Assembly: GCA_045119215.1 (NCBI GenBank) | Contig: JBGVDD010000269.1 | Coordinates: 1-17,646 of the forward strand | Direction: 5' to 3' | Source: RUG11237 sp045119215 | Lineage (GTDB): Bacteria > Bacillota > Clostridia > Lachnospirales > Lachnospiraceae | DNA length: 17,646 nucleotides | Part shown: one piece after another, positions 1 to 7,866 of the stretch | Layout of the letters: every line of letters starts with the position of its first letter | Numbering within the stretch: position 1 is the first letter of the stretch | Made by a program: the position numbers and the translations under genes | The notes under the pieces: generated by a model | What the model saw: the letters and a program-made list of their open reading frames with translations, nothing else | Told to the model about the DNA's origin: nothing | Databases searched by the model: none

Positions 1-1858
1 CGCCAAACATATCCATGCCCATGCCCTGCATGCTGTACATCTTCATCATATCCTGCATACGTCTGCTTTCTTCTGACATGGTAAGCATAGAAGAAACAGA
101 TGGATTCTTTAGTTTTTCTACCTTGACTTCCAGCTTATCATTATTCAATGCTTTTTTGAAAGTTTCTCCTAATGTCTCTGTAATATCCTTTAACTCTTCT
201 TCTGAAACCTCTTCCTTTAAGTTTTCTGTTACATCCGAATCAATTCTAAGGAAACGTACACCTTCGTTCTTTGCCTCTAACTGCTGAACAAAAGGCTGGT
301 CAATATTGTGCTCTAAGATTACCGCATCCATATTTGCTTCCTTAAACATATTGATATACTGACTCTGCTGCATGCGGTCTGTCACATAGTAGATAGTCTG
401 CTCTTTTGCTTCTTTTTCCTGTGTTTCTTCTGTTGTTTCTGCTGCATCCTTTTCCTCAGCAGAATCCACAGTTTCTTCTTCCTTTACAATCAGCTCACCC
501 ATAGTCAGATACTTGTCATCTAAATTCTTGAACAGAATATAATCGTTCATCTTCTCACAGAATTTATCATCCTTTAAGCAACCGAATTTAATAAACGGTG
601 AAATATCATCCCAGTATTTTTCGTAAGCTTCTTTTTCTGTCTTGCACATTCCAGATAATTTATCTGCTACCTTCTTAGTGATATAATCAGAAATCTTTTT
701 CACAAATCCATCATTCTGCAGTGCAGAACGAGATACATTCAGTGGTAAATCAGGACAGTCAATCACGCCCTTTAATAACATTAAGAATTCCGGAATTACT
801 TCCTTGATATTATCTGCAATAAACACCTGATTATTATATAATTTAATTGTTCCCTCAATAGACTCATACTCTGTATTAATCTTAGGGAAGTACAGAATAC
901 CTTTTAAATTAAATGGATAATCCATATTTAAATGAATCCAGAATAAAGGTTCTTTATAATCTCTAAATACCTTACGGTAGAATTCTTTGTATTCTTCCTC
1001 TGTACATTCGTTTGGATGCTTGTTCCACAATGGATTGGTATCATTGATTGGCACAGGACGTTTTACAATCTTAAGCTTTTCCTGTTTTGGAGAGATTTCA
1101 ACGATTTCTTTTTCTCCATTTTCATTTTCTCTCTCCTCAGTCTTAGCTTCCTCGATAATGGTTTCCACTACCACATCTTTGTCTGTCTTTTCTTCTGGAA
1201 GGATTGTCTCATATTCTTCTTCGGCATTTGCCTTCTTTACAAAAATTGCTGTCGGCATGAAAGAGCAATACTTTTCAATTACTTCCTTGGCGCGATATTC
1301 ATTGGCAAATTCCACACAGTCTTCATTTAAGAATAAAGTAATCTCTGTTCCCACAGTATCTTTCGTTCCATCTTCCATATCGAATTCCGTTCCACCATCG
1401 CATTCCCAATGTACAGGCTTTGCTCCTTCCTTATAGGATAGGGAATCAATATGAACCTCATTGGCTACCATGAATGCAGAATAGAATCCTAAACCAAAGT
1501 GTCCAATAATCTGATCTTCATTTGCCTTGTCCTTATATTTTTCCAAGAAGTCTGTGGCTCCTGAGAAAGCAATCTGATTGATGTATTCCTCTACTTCATC
1601 TGCAGTTAATCCCAAACCATTGTCTATGATTTTAATGGTCTTTTCTTCTGGATTTAATACTACCTCTACCTTTGCCTCAAAATCTTCCGGTAAGGTATAT
1701 TCACCCATCATGTCTAATTTCTTCAGCTTTGTAATGGCATCACAGGCATTGGAAATTAATTCACGATAAAAAATATCGTGGTCAGAATATAACCATTTCT
1801 TAATGATTGGGAAAATATTGTCACTGTTAATTGAAAGACTACCATGTTTTGCAGCCAT
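1..1858 (-). CDS. htpG: Molecular chaperone HtpG (Hsp90), C-terminus cut by window edge
   Basis: ATP-dependent cytosolic chaperone of the Hsp90 family. About 619 codons are visible from the ATG at 1858. The GHKL ATPase domain is intact: E33, N37 and D40 in YRELISNACDA, the DNGLGLT motif at 79-85 and the glycine loop GHFGLGF at 119-125. A charged linker of about 50 residues (roughly 212-260) separates the ATPase and middle domains. The middle domain carries the conserved LPLNVSRSALQ stretch near 371-381. An unusual acidic, Glu/Thr-rich insert lies at about 459-487, just before the C-terminal dimerisation domain. The visible end is Met-rich (SMQGMGMDMFG). The start is supported by GGAGTG seven bases upstream. 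It has its own promoter and CIRCE element, so it is likely heat-induced separately from the ppk operon to its right. The normal C-terminal few tens of residues are missing only because the window ends. Confidence 0.97.
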   Translation of the reverse strand, partial: MAAKHGSLSINSDNIFPIIKKWLYSDHDIFYRELISNACDAITKLKKLDMMGEYTLPEDFEAKVEVVLNPEEKTIKIIDNGLGLTADEVEEYINQIAFSGATDFLEKYKDKANEDQIIGHFGLGFYSAFMVANEVHIDSLSYKEGAKPVHWECDGGTEFDMEDGTKDTVGTEITLFLNEDCVEFANEYRAKEVIEKYCSFMPTAIFVKKANAEEEYETILPEEKTDKDVVVETIIEEAKTEERENENGEKEIVEISPKQEKLKIVKRPVPINDTNPLWNKHPNECTEEEYKEFYRKVFRDYKEPLFWIHLNMDYPFNLKGILYFPKINTEYESIEGTIKLYNNQVFIADNIKEVIPEFLMLLKGVIDCPDLPLNVSRSALQNDGFVKKISDYITKKVADKLSGMCKTEKEAYEKYWDDISPFIKFGCLKDDKFCEKMNDYILFKNLDDKYLTMGELIVKEEETVDSAEEKDAAETTEETQEKEAKEQTIYYVTDRMQQSQYINMFKEANMDAVILEHNIDQPFVQQLEAKNEGVRFLRIDSDVTENLKEEVSEEELKDITETLGETFKKALNNDKLEVKVEKLKNPSVSSMLTMSEESRRMQDMMKMYSMQGMGMDMFG

Positions 1859-1911
1859 GTAAATCACTCCATTTCTATGTAAATCTCTTTATTGTTTTCT
1901 TACAAGAAATA

Positions 1912-1940
1912 ATAATACCCCCTTAACTATCAAATGTCAA
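1912..1940 (-). promoter_or_regulatory. htpG promoter, consensus sigma-A type
   Basis: Read on the minus strand, TTGACA (1935-1940), a 17-bp spacer and TATTAT (1912-1917) form a near-consensus housekeeping promoter. Transcription would begin about 50 bases upstream of the htpG ATG. It lies immediately downstream of the CIRCE operator, whose nearer edge is 7 bp from the -35 hexamer. Confidence 0.8.
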
Positions 1941-1947
1941 CAGAAAA

Positions 1948-1974
1948 TTAGCACTCATTATAAACGAGTGCTAA
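1948..1974 (-). promoter_or_regulatory. CIRCE operator (HrcA binding site)
   Basis: Exact CIRCE inverted repeat TTAGCACTC-N9-GAGTGCTAA. In Gram-positive bacteria this is the binding site of the heat-shock repressor HrcA. On the minus strand the 9-base spacer contains a perfect TATAAT, so a second promoter may lie inside the operator. The element sits upstream of the other htpG promoter rather than between promoter and start codon. On the minus strand the hairpin is followed by TTTT, and it begins 17 bp past the ppk stop codon, so it may also act as a weak terminator for the ppk operon. Confidence 0.93.
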
Positions 1975-1990
1975 TAATTTTATAAATATT

Positions 1991-4108
1991 TTATAAATTA
2001 TGGGGCTTTGGTTCCTCACTACTTTCCACTTTTATGGCATGATATGCTTCTTCAAAAAAATATTCCTGTGATTCCAACGGTGCAGAAACATCTTGTGGCA
2101 ACTGGTAACTTCCGTCCGGCTGCATTACCCTGCCTTTTACATTATCGCTGAGCATGGTATGAAACATATCACGAATGCGCTGCTTGATGCCTTCATCGTA
2201 AATAGGCGCTGCTACCTCCACACGGCGCAGGGTATTTCTTGTCATAAAGTCAGCAGATGCAATGTAGATTTTATCCTGGTTTTTCTCTGAAGTACCGAAA
2301 ATATAAATTCTGGAATGCTCCAAAAATCTTCCCACTATACTTACGATACGGATATTATCTGTTTTTCCAGAAATTCCACTGCGTAGACAACAAATCCCCC
2401 GGACGATTAACTCTATTTTTACACCAGCCTTAGATGCCTCGATCAAATGATCCATGATTTTCTTATCTGTCAGGGAATTTATTTTCACACCGATATAGGC
2501 AGGTTTTCCCTCCTTGGCCAGTTGAATCTGCTCTGAAATCATATCCAATATTTTATTTTGCAGACAATTTGGTGCCACTAATAGATGTTCGGTTTCGTCT
2601 ACCACTTCTCCCAGCAAAATAGCCTGAAATACCTTTAAAGCTTCTTCTCCAATTTCGGGTCTTGCGGTAATCAGGGATAAATCCGTGTACAGACGAGAGG
2701 TTTTCTCATTATAGTTTCCTGTTCCCACCTGTGTAATATACTGAATATCATTTCCGTCTTTTCTTGTGATGAGACAAAGTTTGGAATGTACCTTAAGACC
2801 ATCAATACCATACACAACATGACATCCTGCATCCTCAAGCGTTCTGCTCCATTCAATATTATTTTCCTCATCAAATCTTGCCTTTAATTCCACAAGCACA
2901 TCCACCTGTTTTCCATTTTCTGCCGCCTCTACCAAAGCTTCTACCACCTTACTGTTCTTTGCCAGGCGATAGAGAGTCATACGAATAGATACCACTTTTT
3001 CATCTCTTGCTGCCTCCTGTAGCATTCTCAGAAACGGACGAATACTCTCATATGGATAAGATAGCAATATATCCTTCTCCATCACCTGAGGTATTATGGG
3101 CAAACCAGAATCAATGGCAGGTGACTGTTGAGGTATTCTTTTTTCAAACACCAGCGAAGCATCTCTTCGCAACACATCCTCTATTTGGAAGAGAAAAGAC
3201 AATTCTAAGGGCACTCTGCTTTGGAAAACCTGGCTTTTTTCCAGTTCCGTGTATTCACAAACTTTCTCTAACATTCCTGGAGTAATGTCCCTGGTAAGCT
3301 CTAAACGCACTGGGGCCAGCTTTTTTCTAAGCTTTATAATCTGAGCCATCTTATCTCTGTAATCCAAATCTTCATCATAAACCTTATTGGTGTCGATATC
3401 CGCATTTCTTGTGACACGCATAATGGTTTTTTCCATGACCTTGTATCCTTTAAACACCTTTGGAATAAAATGTAGAATCAACTCCTCTGACAAAATATAT
3501 GTATTCTCTTTGGTAGGAATTGGGATGAGTCTTGGGAACATATTTCCACTGCAGGGAATAATACCAATCTTCTCTTTTTCATTCTTTGTTTCCAACACTG
3601 CAAAGGCATAAATTTCCTGTCCTTTCAGAAATGGAAAAGGTTGCTTTCTCCCTACAATCATCACCGATAATAGGGGCACAATTTCCCTGACAAAGTATTC
3701 CTCTAAATATTTGGACTCTTCCCTGGAAATCTTTTTAAAATTAACTAACGCTACTCCCTTTTTCCCCACCTCGTTCATAACTTCTTCGTAGACATTGTCT
3801 TTTACGCTGTTTAATTCCCTTACTCTTTCCAAAATAGCATCTATCTGTTCCTGAGGTGTCATTTTTGTCTTGTTTTCCCTTACCTGTCGAGGCAGTAGTT
3901 TCTGATCTTCCAAGGAACCTACACGTACCATAAAAAACTCATCTAAATTACTCTGATAGATTGACAGGAATGTCATGCGTTCACACAACGGTACTTCTTT
4001 ATTCTGCGCTTCTTCCAACACTCTTTCATTAAATTTTAACCAAGACAATTCCCTGTTTACATATACTCCTGTTTCCACTTCTTTGTTTTCTTCTTTCTTG
4101 TTGCTCAT
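1991..4108 (-). CDS. ppk: Polyphosphate kinase 1
   Basis: Reversible polymerisation of ATP gamma-phosphate into inorganic polyphosphate. The 705-residue product matches the usual PPK1 size. The N-terminal domain shows the typical YVNRELSWLKFNERVLEEA stretch. The catalytic phospholipase-D-like half contains SIRMTLYRLA and ELKARFDEENNIEW. Both catalytic histidines are present: H441 in LKVHSK, the phospho-accepting position, and H598 in EHSR. They match E. coli H435 and H592. The frame is open upstream to 4195, overlapping pfkA, but the ATG at 4108 is preferred. It has AAGGA at proper spacing, gives the family's usual N-terminus and leaves 34 bp after the pfkA stop. It is the last gene of the five-gene phosphate operon; no ppx exopolyphosphatase is seen here. 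Confidence 0.96.
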   Translation of the reverse strand: MSNKKEENKEVETGVYVNRELSWLKFNERVLEEAQNKEVPLCERMTFLSIYQSNLDEFFMVRVGSLEDQKLLPRQVRENKTKMTPQEQIDAILERVRELNSVKDNVYEEVMNEVGKKGVALVNFKKISREESKYLEEYFVREIVPLLSVMIVGRKQPFPFLKGQEIYAFAVLETKNEKEKIGIIPCSGNMFPRLIPIPTKENTYILSEELILHFIPKVFKGYKVMEKTIMRVTRNADIDTNKVYDEDLDYRDKMAQIIKLRKKLAPVRLELTRDITPGMLEKVCEYTELEKSQVFQSRVPLELSFLFQIEDVLRRDASLVFEKRIPQQSPAIDSGLPIIPQVMEKDILLSYPYESIRPFLRMLQEAARDEKVVSIRMTLYRLAKNSKVVEALVEAAENGKQVDVLVELKARFDEENNIEWSRTLEDAGCHVVYGIDGLKVHSKLCLITRKDGNDIQYITQVGTGNYNEKTSRLYTDLSLITARPEIGEEALKVFQAILLGEVVDETEHLLVAPNCLQNKILDMISEQIQLAKEGKPAYIGVKINSLTDKKIMDHLIEASKAGVKIELIVRGICCLRSGISGKTDNIRIVSIVGRFLEHSRIYIFGTSEKNQDKIYIASADFMTRNTLRRVEVAAPIYDEGIKQRIRDMFHTMLSDNVKGRVMQPDGSYQLPQDVSAPLESQEYFFEEAYHAIKVESSEEPKPHNL

Positions 4109-4142
4109 ACCAAATATTCCTTTCCATACTTTTTTTATGATT

Positions 4143-5216
4143 TTAATCACCAAAACAAATACCCAACCTTCTTGCCTCCCGGATAACTCCATCATTTGGA
4201 TCCACCCCTTTTAGTTTTCCCGCTACTTCCTCTAAGGCAACTGCTACGATTTCATTGTTCTGCAAGGAAACCATGTGCCCAAATTTTTTCTGGATTACCA
4301 TTTCAGCCGCACCAATTCCCAGTCGGGTGGATAAATATCTGTCATAGGCATCTGGACTGCCTCCACGCTGCATATGTCCTGGCACTGTAACCCTTACTTC
4401 CTGCCCAGTAGCCTTACTTAACTCCATGGCTAATTTATCCGCTACCGATACATTTGAAAAAAAGCTCTGTTTCTTTTTTAATTCAGCTTTAGAAAGTTTT
4501 GCATCTTCTTTTGAAATAGCTCCCTCTGCCACAGCAATGACAGTAAAATCCTTACCTTCCCTGTTTCTTTGCTGTATTGCATCCACCACTTGATTCACAG
4601 AATAGGGAATCTCTGGAATCAGTATGACATCTGCACCTCCTGCTATCCCGGCATGAAGCGTCATCCATCCTACTTTATGCCCCATAATCTCCACAATAAA
4701 AATACGTTTATGCGATGCGGCTGTAGTATGAACGCAGTCTACAGCTAATGTAGCGATATCTACTGCACTTTGAAATCCAAAACTCATATCTGTACCATAA
4801 ATATCGTTGTCAATGGTTTTGGGAAGAGACACTATTTTCAATCCTTCCTTACTCAAGAGATTGGCTGTTTTCTGTGTTCCATTCCCCCCCAACACTACCA
4901 GACAGTCCAGATTCCATTTCTTATAGTTCTCCTTCATGGCTTTTACTTTGTCGATACCATTTTCACCTGGTTCTCTCATCTTTTTAAAGGGTTGTCTTGA
5001 TGTCTTGAGAATCGTGCCACCTTGGGTTAAAATACCACTGAAATCCTTCGGTTCCATTTTTTTATAGTTTCCGTAAATCAGACCTTTATACCCTTCCAAA
5101 ATACCGTAAATTTCTAAATTCCCGTACTCTCTTGCCAAGGTTTTTACCACCCCCCGCATTGCAGCATTTAAACATTGGCAATCTCCTCCACTGGTTAATA
5201 TTCCAATTCTTTTCAC
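4143..5216 (-). CDS. pfkA: 6-phosphofructokinase, G104/K124 type
   Basis: Phosphorylates fructose 6-phosphate to fructose 1,6-bisphosphate in glycolysis. Motifs: N-terminal TSGGDCQCLNAAMRG, GGNGT at 110-114, LPKTIDND at 131-138 with the catalytic Asp at 136, MGHKVGW, and VPGHMQRGGSPDAYDR. The phosphoryl-donor residues are mixed. Gly113 (E. coli G104 position) is the ATP-type residue, whereas Lys133 (position 124) is typical of pyrophosphate-type enzymes. Asn112 replaces the usual Asp103. The donor is therefore probably ATP but not certain. The start is chosen as GTG at 5216, because AAAGGAG lies six bases upstream. An in-frame ATG at 5234 would add six residues but has no well-spaced binding site. 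It sits between the PstS-like gene and ppk, which is unusual company for a glycolytic kinase. Confidence 0.93.
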   Translation of the reverse strand: MKRIGILTSGGDCQCLNAAMRGVVKTLAREYGNLEIYGILEGYKGLIYGNYKKMEPKDFSGILTQGGTILKTSRQPFKKMREPGENGIDKVKAMKENYKKWNLDCLVVLGGNGTQKTANLLSKEGLKIVSLPKTIDNDIYGTDMSFGFQSAVDIATLAVDCVHTTAASHKRIFIVEIMGHKVGWMTLHAGIAGGADVILIPEIPYSVNQVVDAIQQRNREGKDFTVIAVAEGAISKEDAKLSKAELKKKQSFFSNVSVADKLAMELSKATGQEVRVTVPGHMQRGGSPDAYDRYLSTRLGIGAAEMVIQKKFGHMVSLQNNEIVAVALEEVAGKLKGVDPNDGVIREARRLGICFGD

Positions 5217-5242
5217 TTTGTTCTCCTTTCCCATCCCTCTGG

Positions 5243-6079
5243 TTACAATTTATCCCAGGATATGTCCACTGTGTCATATATTTTCTTCAATTGTTTCACT
5301 GTTATACTTTCTAGCGGATTCTCTTTATGGACCACAATAACAATCCCATCTTTTGCGATAGTTTTGGTTGTCAAAAGTTCTTCCTCGTAGTCTTTTAATT
5401 CTCTAGATGACATGGCAAAGTCACACTCGCCGCCAATGGCAGCATTTAACCCGGTGCTAGAATCTGTTACATTCATAATAATTTGGGCATTGGGATTATA
5501 TTCTTTATACTTTTCGATTAATCCCTTCATCATATTCTCCATAGAAGAGGAACCGTTCAACGTAATGGTACCTTGGGATTTATCTGACAAAAATGTACCC
5601 GATTTTTTTACTGGTACACAATATTCGTCTACCACACTCTGCCCACTGCTGGTGATAAAAGCAAGGAAATCCCTCTGTAGGTCTGTCAGTTCCCCATTAT
5701 AGGCAAGGTAATAATTCCTACAAAGTGCATATTTCCCATTTTCTATTGTTTCCTCTGTTGCAGATACTTTGTTTATTTGCAGACATTTGACTGAGTCATC
5801 ACTTAAGGAACTAAAAGCTATATAACCTATAGACGAATTATTCCCAGCCACTGTCTCCACCACTTCTGTTGTTGACATACACAAATGGGAGCGACCTTCT
5901 TCCTTGGTATTTACCATATGTTCAAATTCCTCCCTTGTCCCTGAACCTTCTTCCCTGGAGATACTGTAGACATTTCCCAAAGGGGACAACTCTGGAAAAT
6001 TTCCCTGTTTTCCACATCCACAGATACTCATACAGCATATAAGTATGAGAAAAGTGGAAACTGTTTTACATCCTTTCAC
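5243..6079 (-). CDS. PstS-like phosphate-binding lipoprotein with swapped halves
   Basis: Putative surface-anchored phosphate-binding protein, 278 residues. A signal peptide with lipobox ICGC puts the lipidated Cys at about residue 22. The domain order is inverted relative to ordinary PstS. Residues 36-157 look like the usual C-terminal half (SREEGSGTREEF, SSIGYIAFSSL, DDSVKCLQINKV, ENGKYALCRNYYLAYNG, FITSSGQSVVDEYCVPV). Residues 170-278 look like the usual N-terminal half (ITLNGSSSMENMMKGLIEKY, DSSTGLNAAIGGECDFAMSSREL, VHKENPLESITVKQLKKIY) and end at the W-D-K-L that normally precedes the interlobe crossover. The reading frame is closed on both sides, so it is not a fragment of a longer protein. 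It starts at GTG, preceded by AGGAGG at 8 bases, and its first base overlaps the TAG stop of the cotransporter gene. No ABC permease or ATPase genes are nearby, so it may sense phosphate or serve the Na/Pi carrier rather than a Pst transporter. Confidence 0.85.
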   Translation of the reverse strand: MKGCKTVSTFLILICCMSICGCGKQGNFPELSPLGNVYSISREEGSGTREEFEHMVNTKEEGRSHLCMSTTEVVETVAGNNSSIGYIAFSSLSDDSVKCLQINKVSATEETIENGKYALCRNYYLAYNGELTDLQRDFLAFITSSGQSVVDEYCVPVKKSGTFLSDKSQGTITLNGSSSMENMMKGLIEKYKEYNPNAQIIMNVTDSSTGLNAAIGGECDFAMSSRELKDYEEELLTTKTIAKDGIVIVVHKENPLESITVKQLKKIYDTVDISWDKL

Positions 6080-7797
6080 TATTCTGTTCCTCCTGTAATG
6101 TCCTCTTCTAAGCCCTCTACATACAAATCCACAAACGAAATATTATCCATTGTCTCCTCTGCAATCCCTTCACAGTTATCTGCCACACGCTCCAACCCAT
6201 ACAGAATTTCAGAAAACTTTGACGTCATAGAAACATCTGCAATCTTTTTCTTTACTCTCCTTAAATGGGCTTTATTATGCTCTCTTTGGACTTTTCTCAG
6301 CTTGTTCTTATTTTTTGTTACCTTGTTAGCAACATCGATATTTCCATTTTTCACAGAATCCATGGAGGTTTTAAATAAATCCTGGGAAATTTCAATACAC
6401 TCCTGGATTTCCCAAGTATCTTCCTTGCAGAATTTCTTTCCTTCCCTTTGTACGGAATCGATGGTATCCCCGATTTCTTTACACTGGTCTGCAATACGCT
6501 CCATATGATTGCTTACGAACAAAAGTCCCGCTGTCTTTTCTGCCTGATTTTCCGTCAGACTACCACTGGAGAACATCTTGGTAATATAATTCGCTATAGA
6601 ATCCTGCAGTTTTTTTGCCGCACTTTGATGCATCTGAAAATCTGACAATGCCTTCTGTCTTTCTCTTCCTATGAGAGTATGTTTCATATAGGAAAGCATA
6701 TCCGAGATAATGTCTGACAACCTTTCCATCTCTTTCGTCACCAGATACATTGCCGCTGCAGGTTTTGCAATCATTGTCTCATCCAAAAACTTAGGTTCGT
6801 ATAACATAGCCTCGGTAGTATCTTTTCCTCGAACCAGGGTAGTTACAATCTTTACCATTAATGGTATCAACGGAAGCCACAACAAAGTACATACAATATT
6901 AAATGTAGTATGGGCATTGGCAATCTGTCTGGAAATCACGTCAATTTCGTTGCCCTTTGGAGAAATAAATCGCACAAACCAGGAAAGAACCGGAATCAGA
7001 AACAGGCAGACAACACTTCCTGATATATTAAATACACTATGTGCCACCGCTGTTCTCTTGGCATTTTTTGACTGTCCAATTGATGCAAGCAATGCTGTGA
7101 TTGTAGTACCGATATTGTCGCCTAATAATATCGGTATGGCGCCGGACAGCCCCATAACACTACTGACATTATCTGCTGCAGGCTGGGAAGCAAAATTCTG
7201 AAGCACTGCAATGGTAGCTGAACTACTTTGCACCACCAGTGTCATTATGGCTCCCAAAACCACACCCAACACAGGCATATGGGATACTTTTCCCATCAAG
7301 TCCACAAATATCGGACTTCCTGCCAATGGTTTCATTACCCCACCCATTACTTCAATACCTTCAAATAATAGTCCGAAGGAAAATATAACCATACCAATAT
7401 TTCTTATTTTTTCTTTTTTGCAGACGAAATTTAGCATAAACCCTATGAATATTATGGGATAAATGTAATTACTAATCTTAAAAGCCATCAATTGAGCCGT
7501 CATAGTAGTACCTATATTTGCACCAAAAATTACAGATATTGCCTGAGGAAGTGACATCAATCCTGCACTTACAAATCCAATCACCATAACTGTGGTAGCC
7601 GAACTACTCTGTAAAACAGCAGTAATTAAGGCACCTGCCAATACCCCAAAAAGAGGATTCTGCGTAAGAAATCCCAAGATTTTTTTCATCTTTTCTCCTG
7701 CTGCCTTTTGCAATGCGTCACTCATGCTATTCATACCATACAAAAACATAGCCAGCCCGCCTAGCAAACCAAATAAGATTTTCAAATTTTCATCCAT
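6079..7797 (-). CDS. Na/Pi cotransporter family protein with C-terminal PhoU domain
   Basis: Sodium-coupled phosphate carrier of the NptA/YjbB (PF02690) type, 572 residues. Two inverted membrane modules each carry the signature QSSSAT (63-68 and 190-195), each followed by a glycine-rich N-I-G-T-T (GANIGTT near 92-98, GDNIGTT near 226-232). Several hydrophobic helices span about 5-320. From about 340 the chain is soluble and helical, resembling two PhoU-like bundles (for example KEMERLSDIISDML, SNHMERIADQCKEIGD, YGLERVADNCEGIAEE). Such tails are thought to regulate transport. The stop codon overlaps the GTG start of the PstS-like gene by one base, so the two are translationally coupled. The alarmone synthetase gene ends 66 bp upstream. 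Confidence 0.94.
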   Translation of the reverse strand: MDENLKILFGLLGGLAMFLYGMNSMSDALQKAAGEKMKKILGFLTQNPLFGVLAGALITAVLQSSSATTVMVIGFVSAGLMSLPQAISVIFGANIGTTMTAQLMAFKISNYIYPIIFIGFMLNFVCKKEKIRNIGMVIFSFGLLFEGIEVMGGVMKPLAGSPIFVDLMGKVSHMPVLGVVLGAIMTLVVQSSSATIAVLQNFASQPAADNVSSVMGLSGAIPILLGDNIGTTITALLASIGQSKNAKRTAVAHSVFNISGSVVCLFLIPVLSWFVRFISPKGNEIDVISRQIANAHTTFNIVCTLLWLPLIPLMVKIVTTLVRGKDTTEAMLYEPKFLDETMIAKPAAAMYLVTKEMERLSDIISDMLSYMKHTLIGRERQKALSDFQMHQSAAKKLQDSIANYITKMFSSGSLTENQAEKTAGLLFVSNHMERIADQCKEIGDTIDSVQREGKKFCKEDTWEIQECIEISQDLFKTSMDSVKNGNIDVANKVTKNKNKLRKVQREHNKAHLRRVKKKIADVSMTSKFSEILYGLERVADNCEGIAEETMDNISFVDLYVEGLEEDITGGTE

Positions 7798-7844
7798 GTT
7801 CCTTTGTTCTCCTTTTCTTCTCTTATGAGTTTTGGATTCTTCTG

Positions 7845-7866
7845 TATTATTTCTATATTATTTCTA
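7845..7866. repeat. 11-bp perfect tandem duplication at a stop codon
   Basis: TATTATTTCTA occurs twice head to tail. The second copy contains the TAG stop of the alarmone synthetase gene. It looks like a replication-slippage duplication in the gap before the cotransporter gene. Confidence 0.8.

Noticed and set aside
987..1436. Long plus-strand frame opposite htpG
   Set aside because: It is the antisense shadow of a clear chaperone gene with full motif conservation on the minus strand.
4109..4195. 29-codon N-terminal extension of ppk
   Set aside because: It would overlap the pfkA 3' end, has no ribosome binding site, and PPK1 proteins begin near the internal Met at 4108.
5243..6079. Frameshifted or truncated ordinary PstS
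   Set aside because: The gene has a proper start, lipobox and stop, and both halves are complete and in one frame, so a simple truncation does not explain the order.
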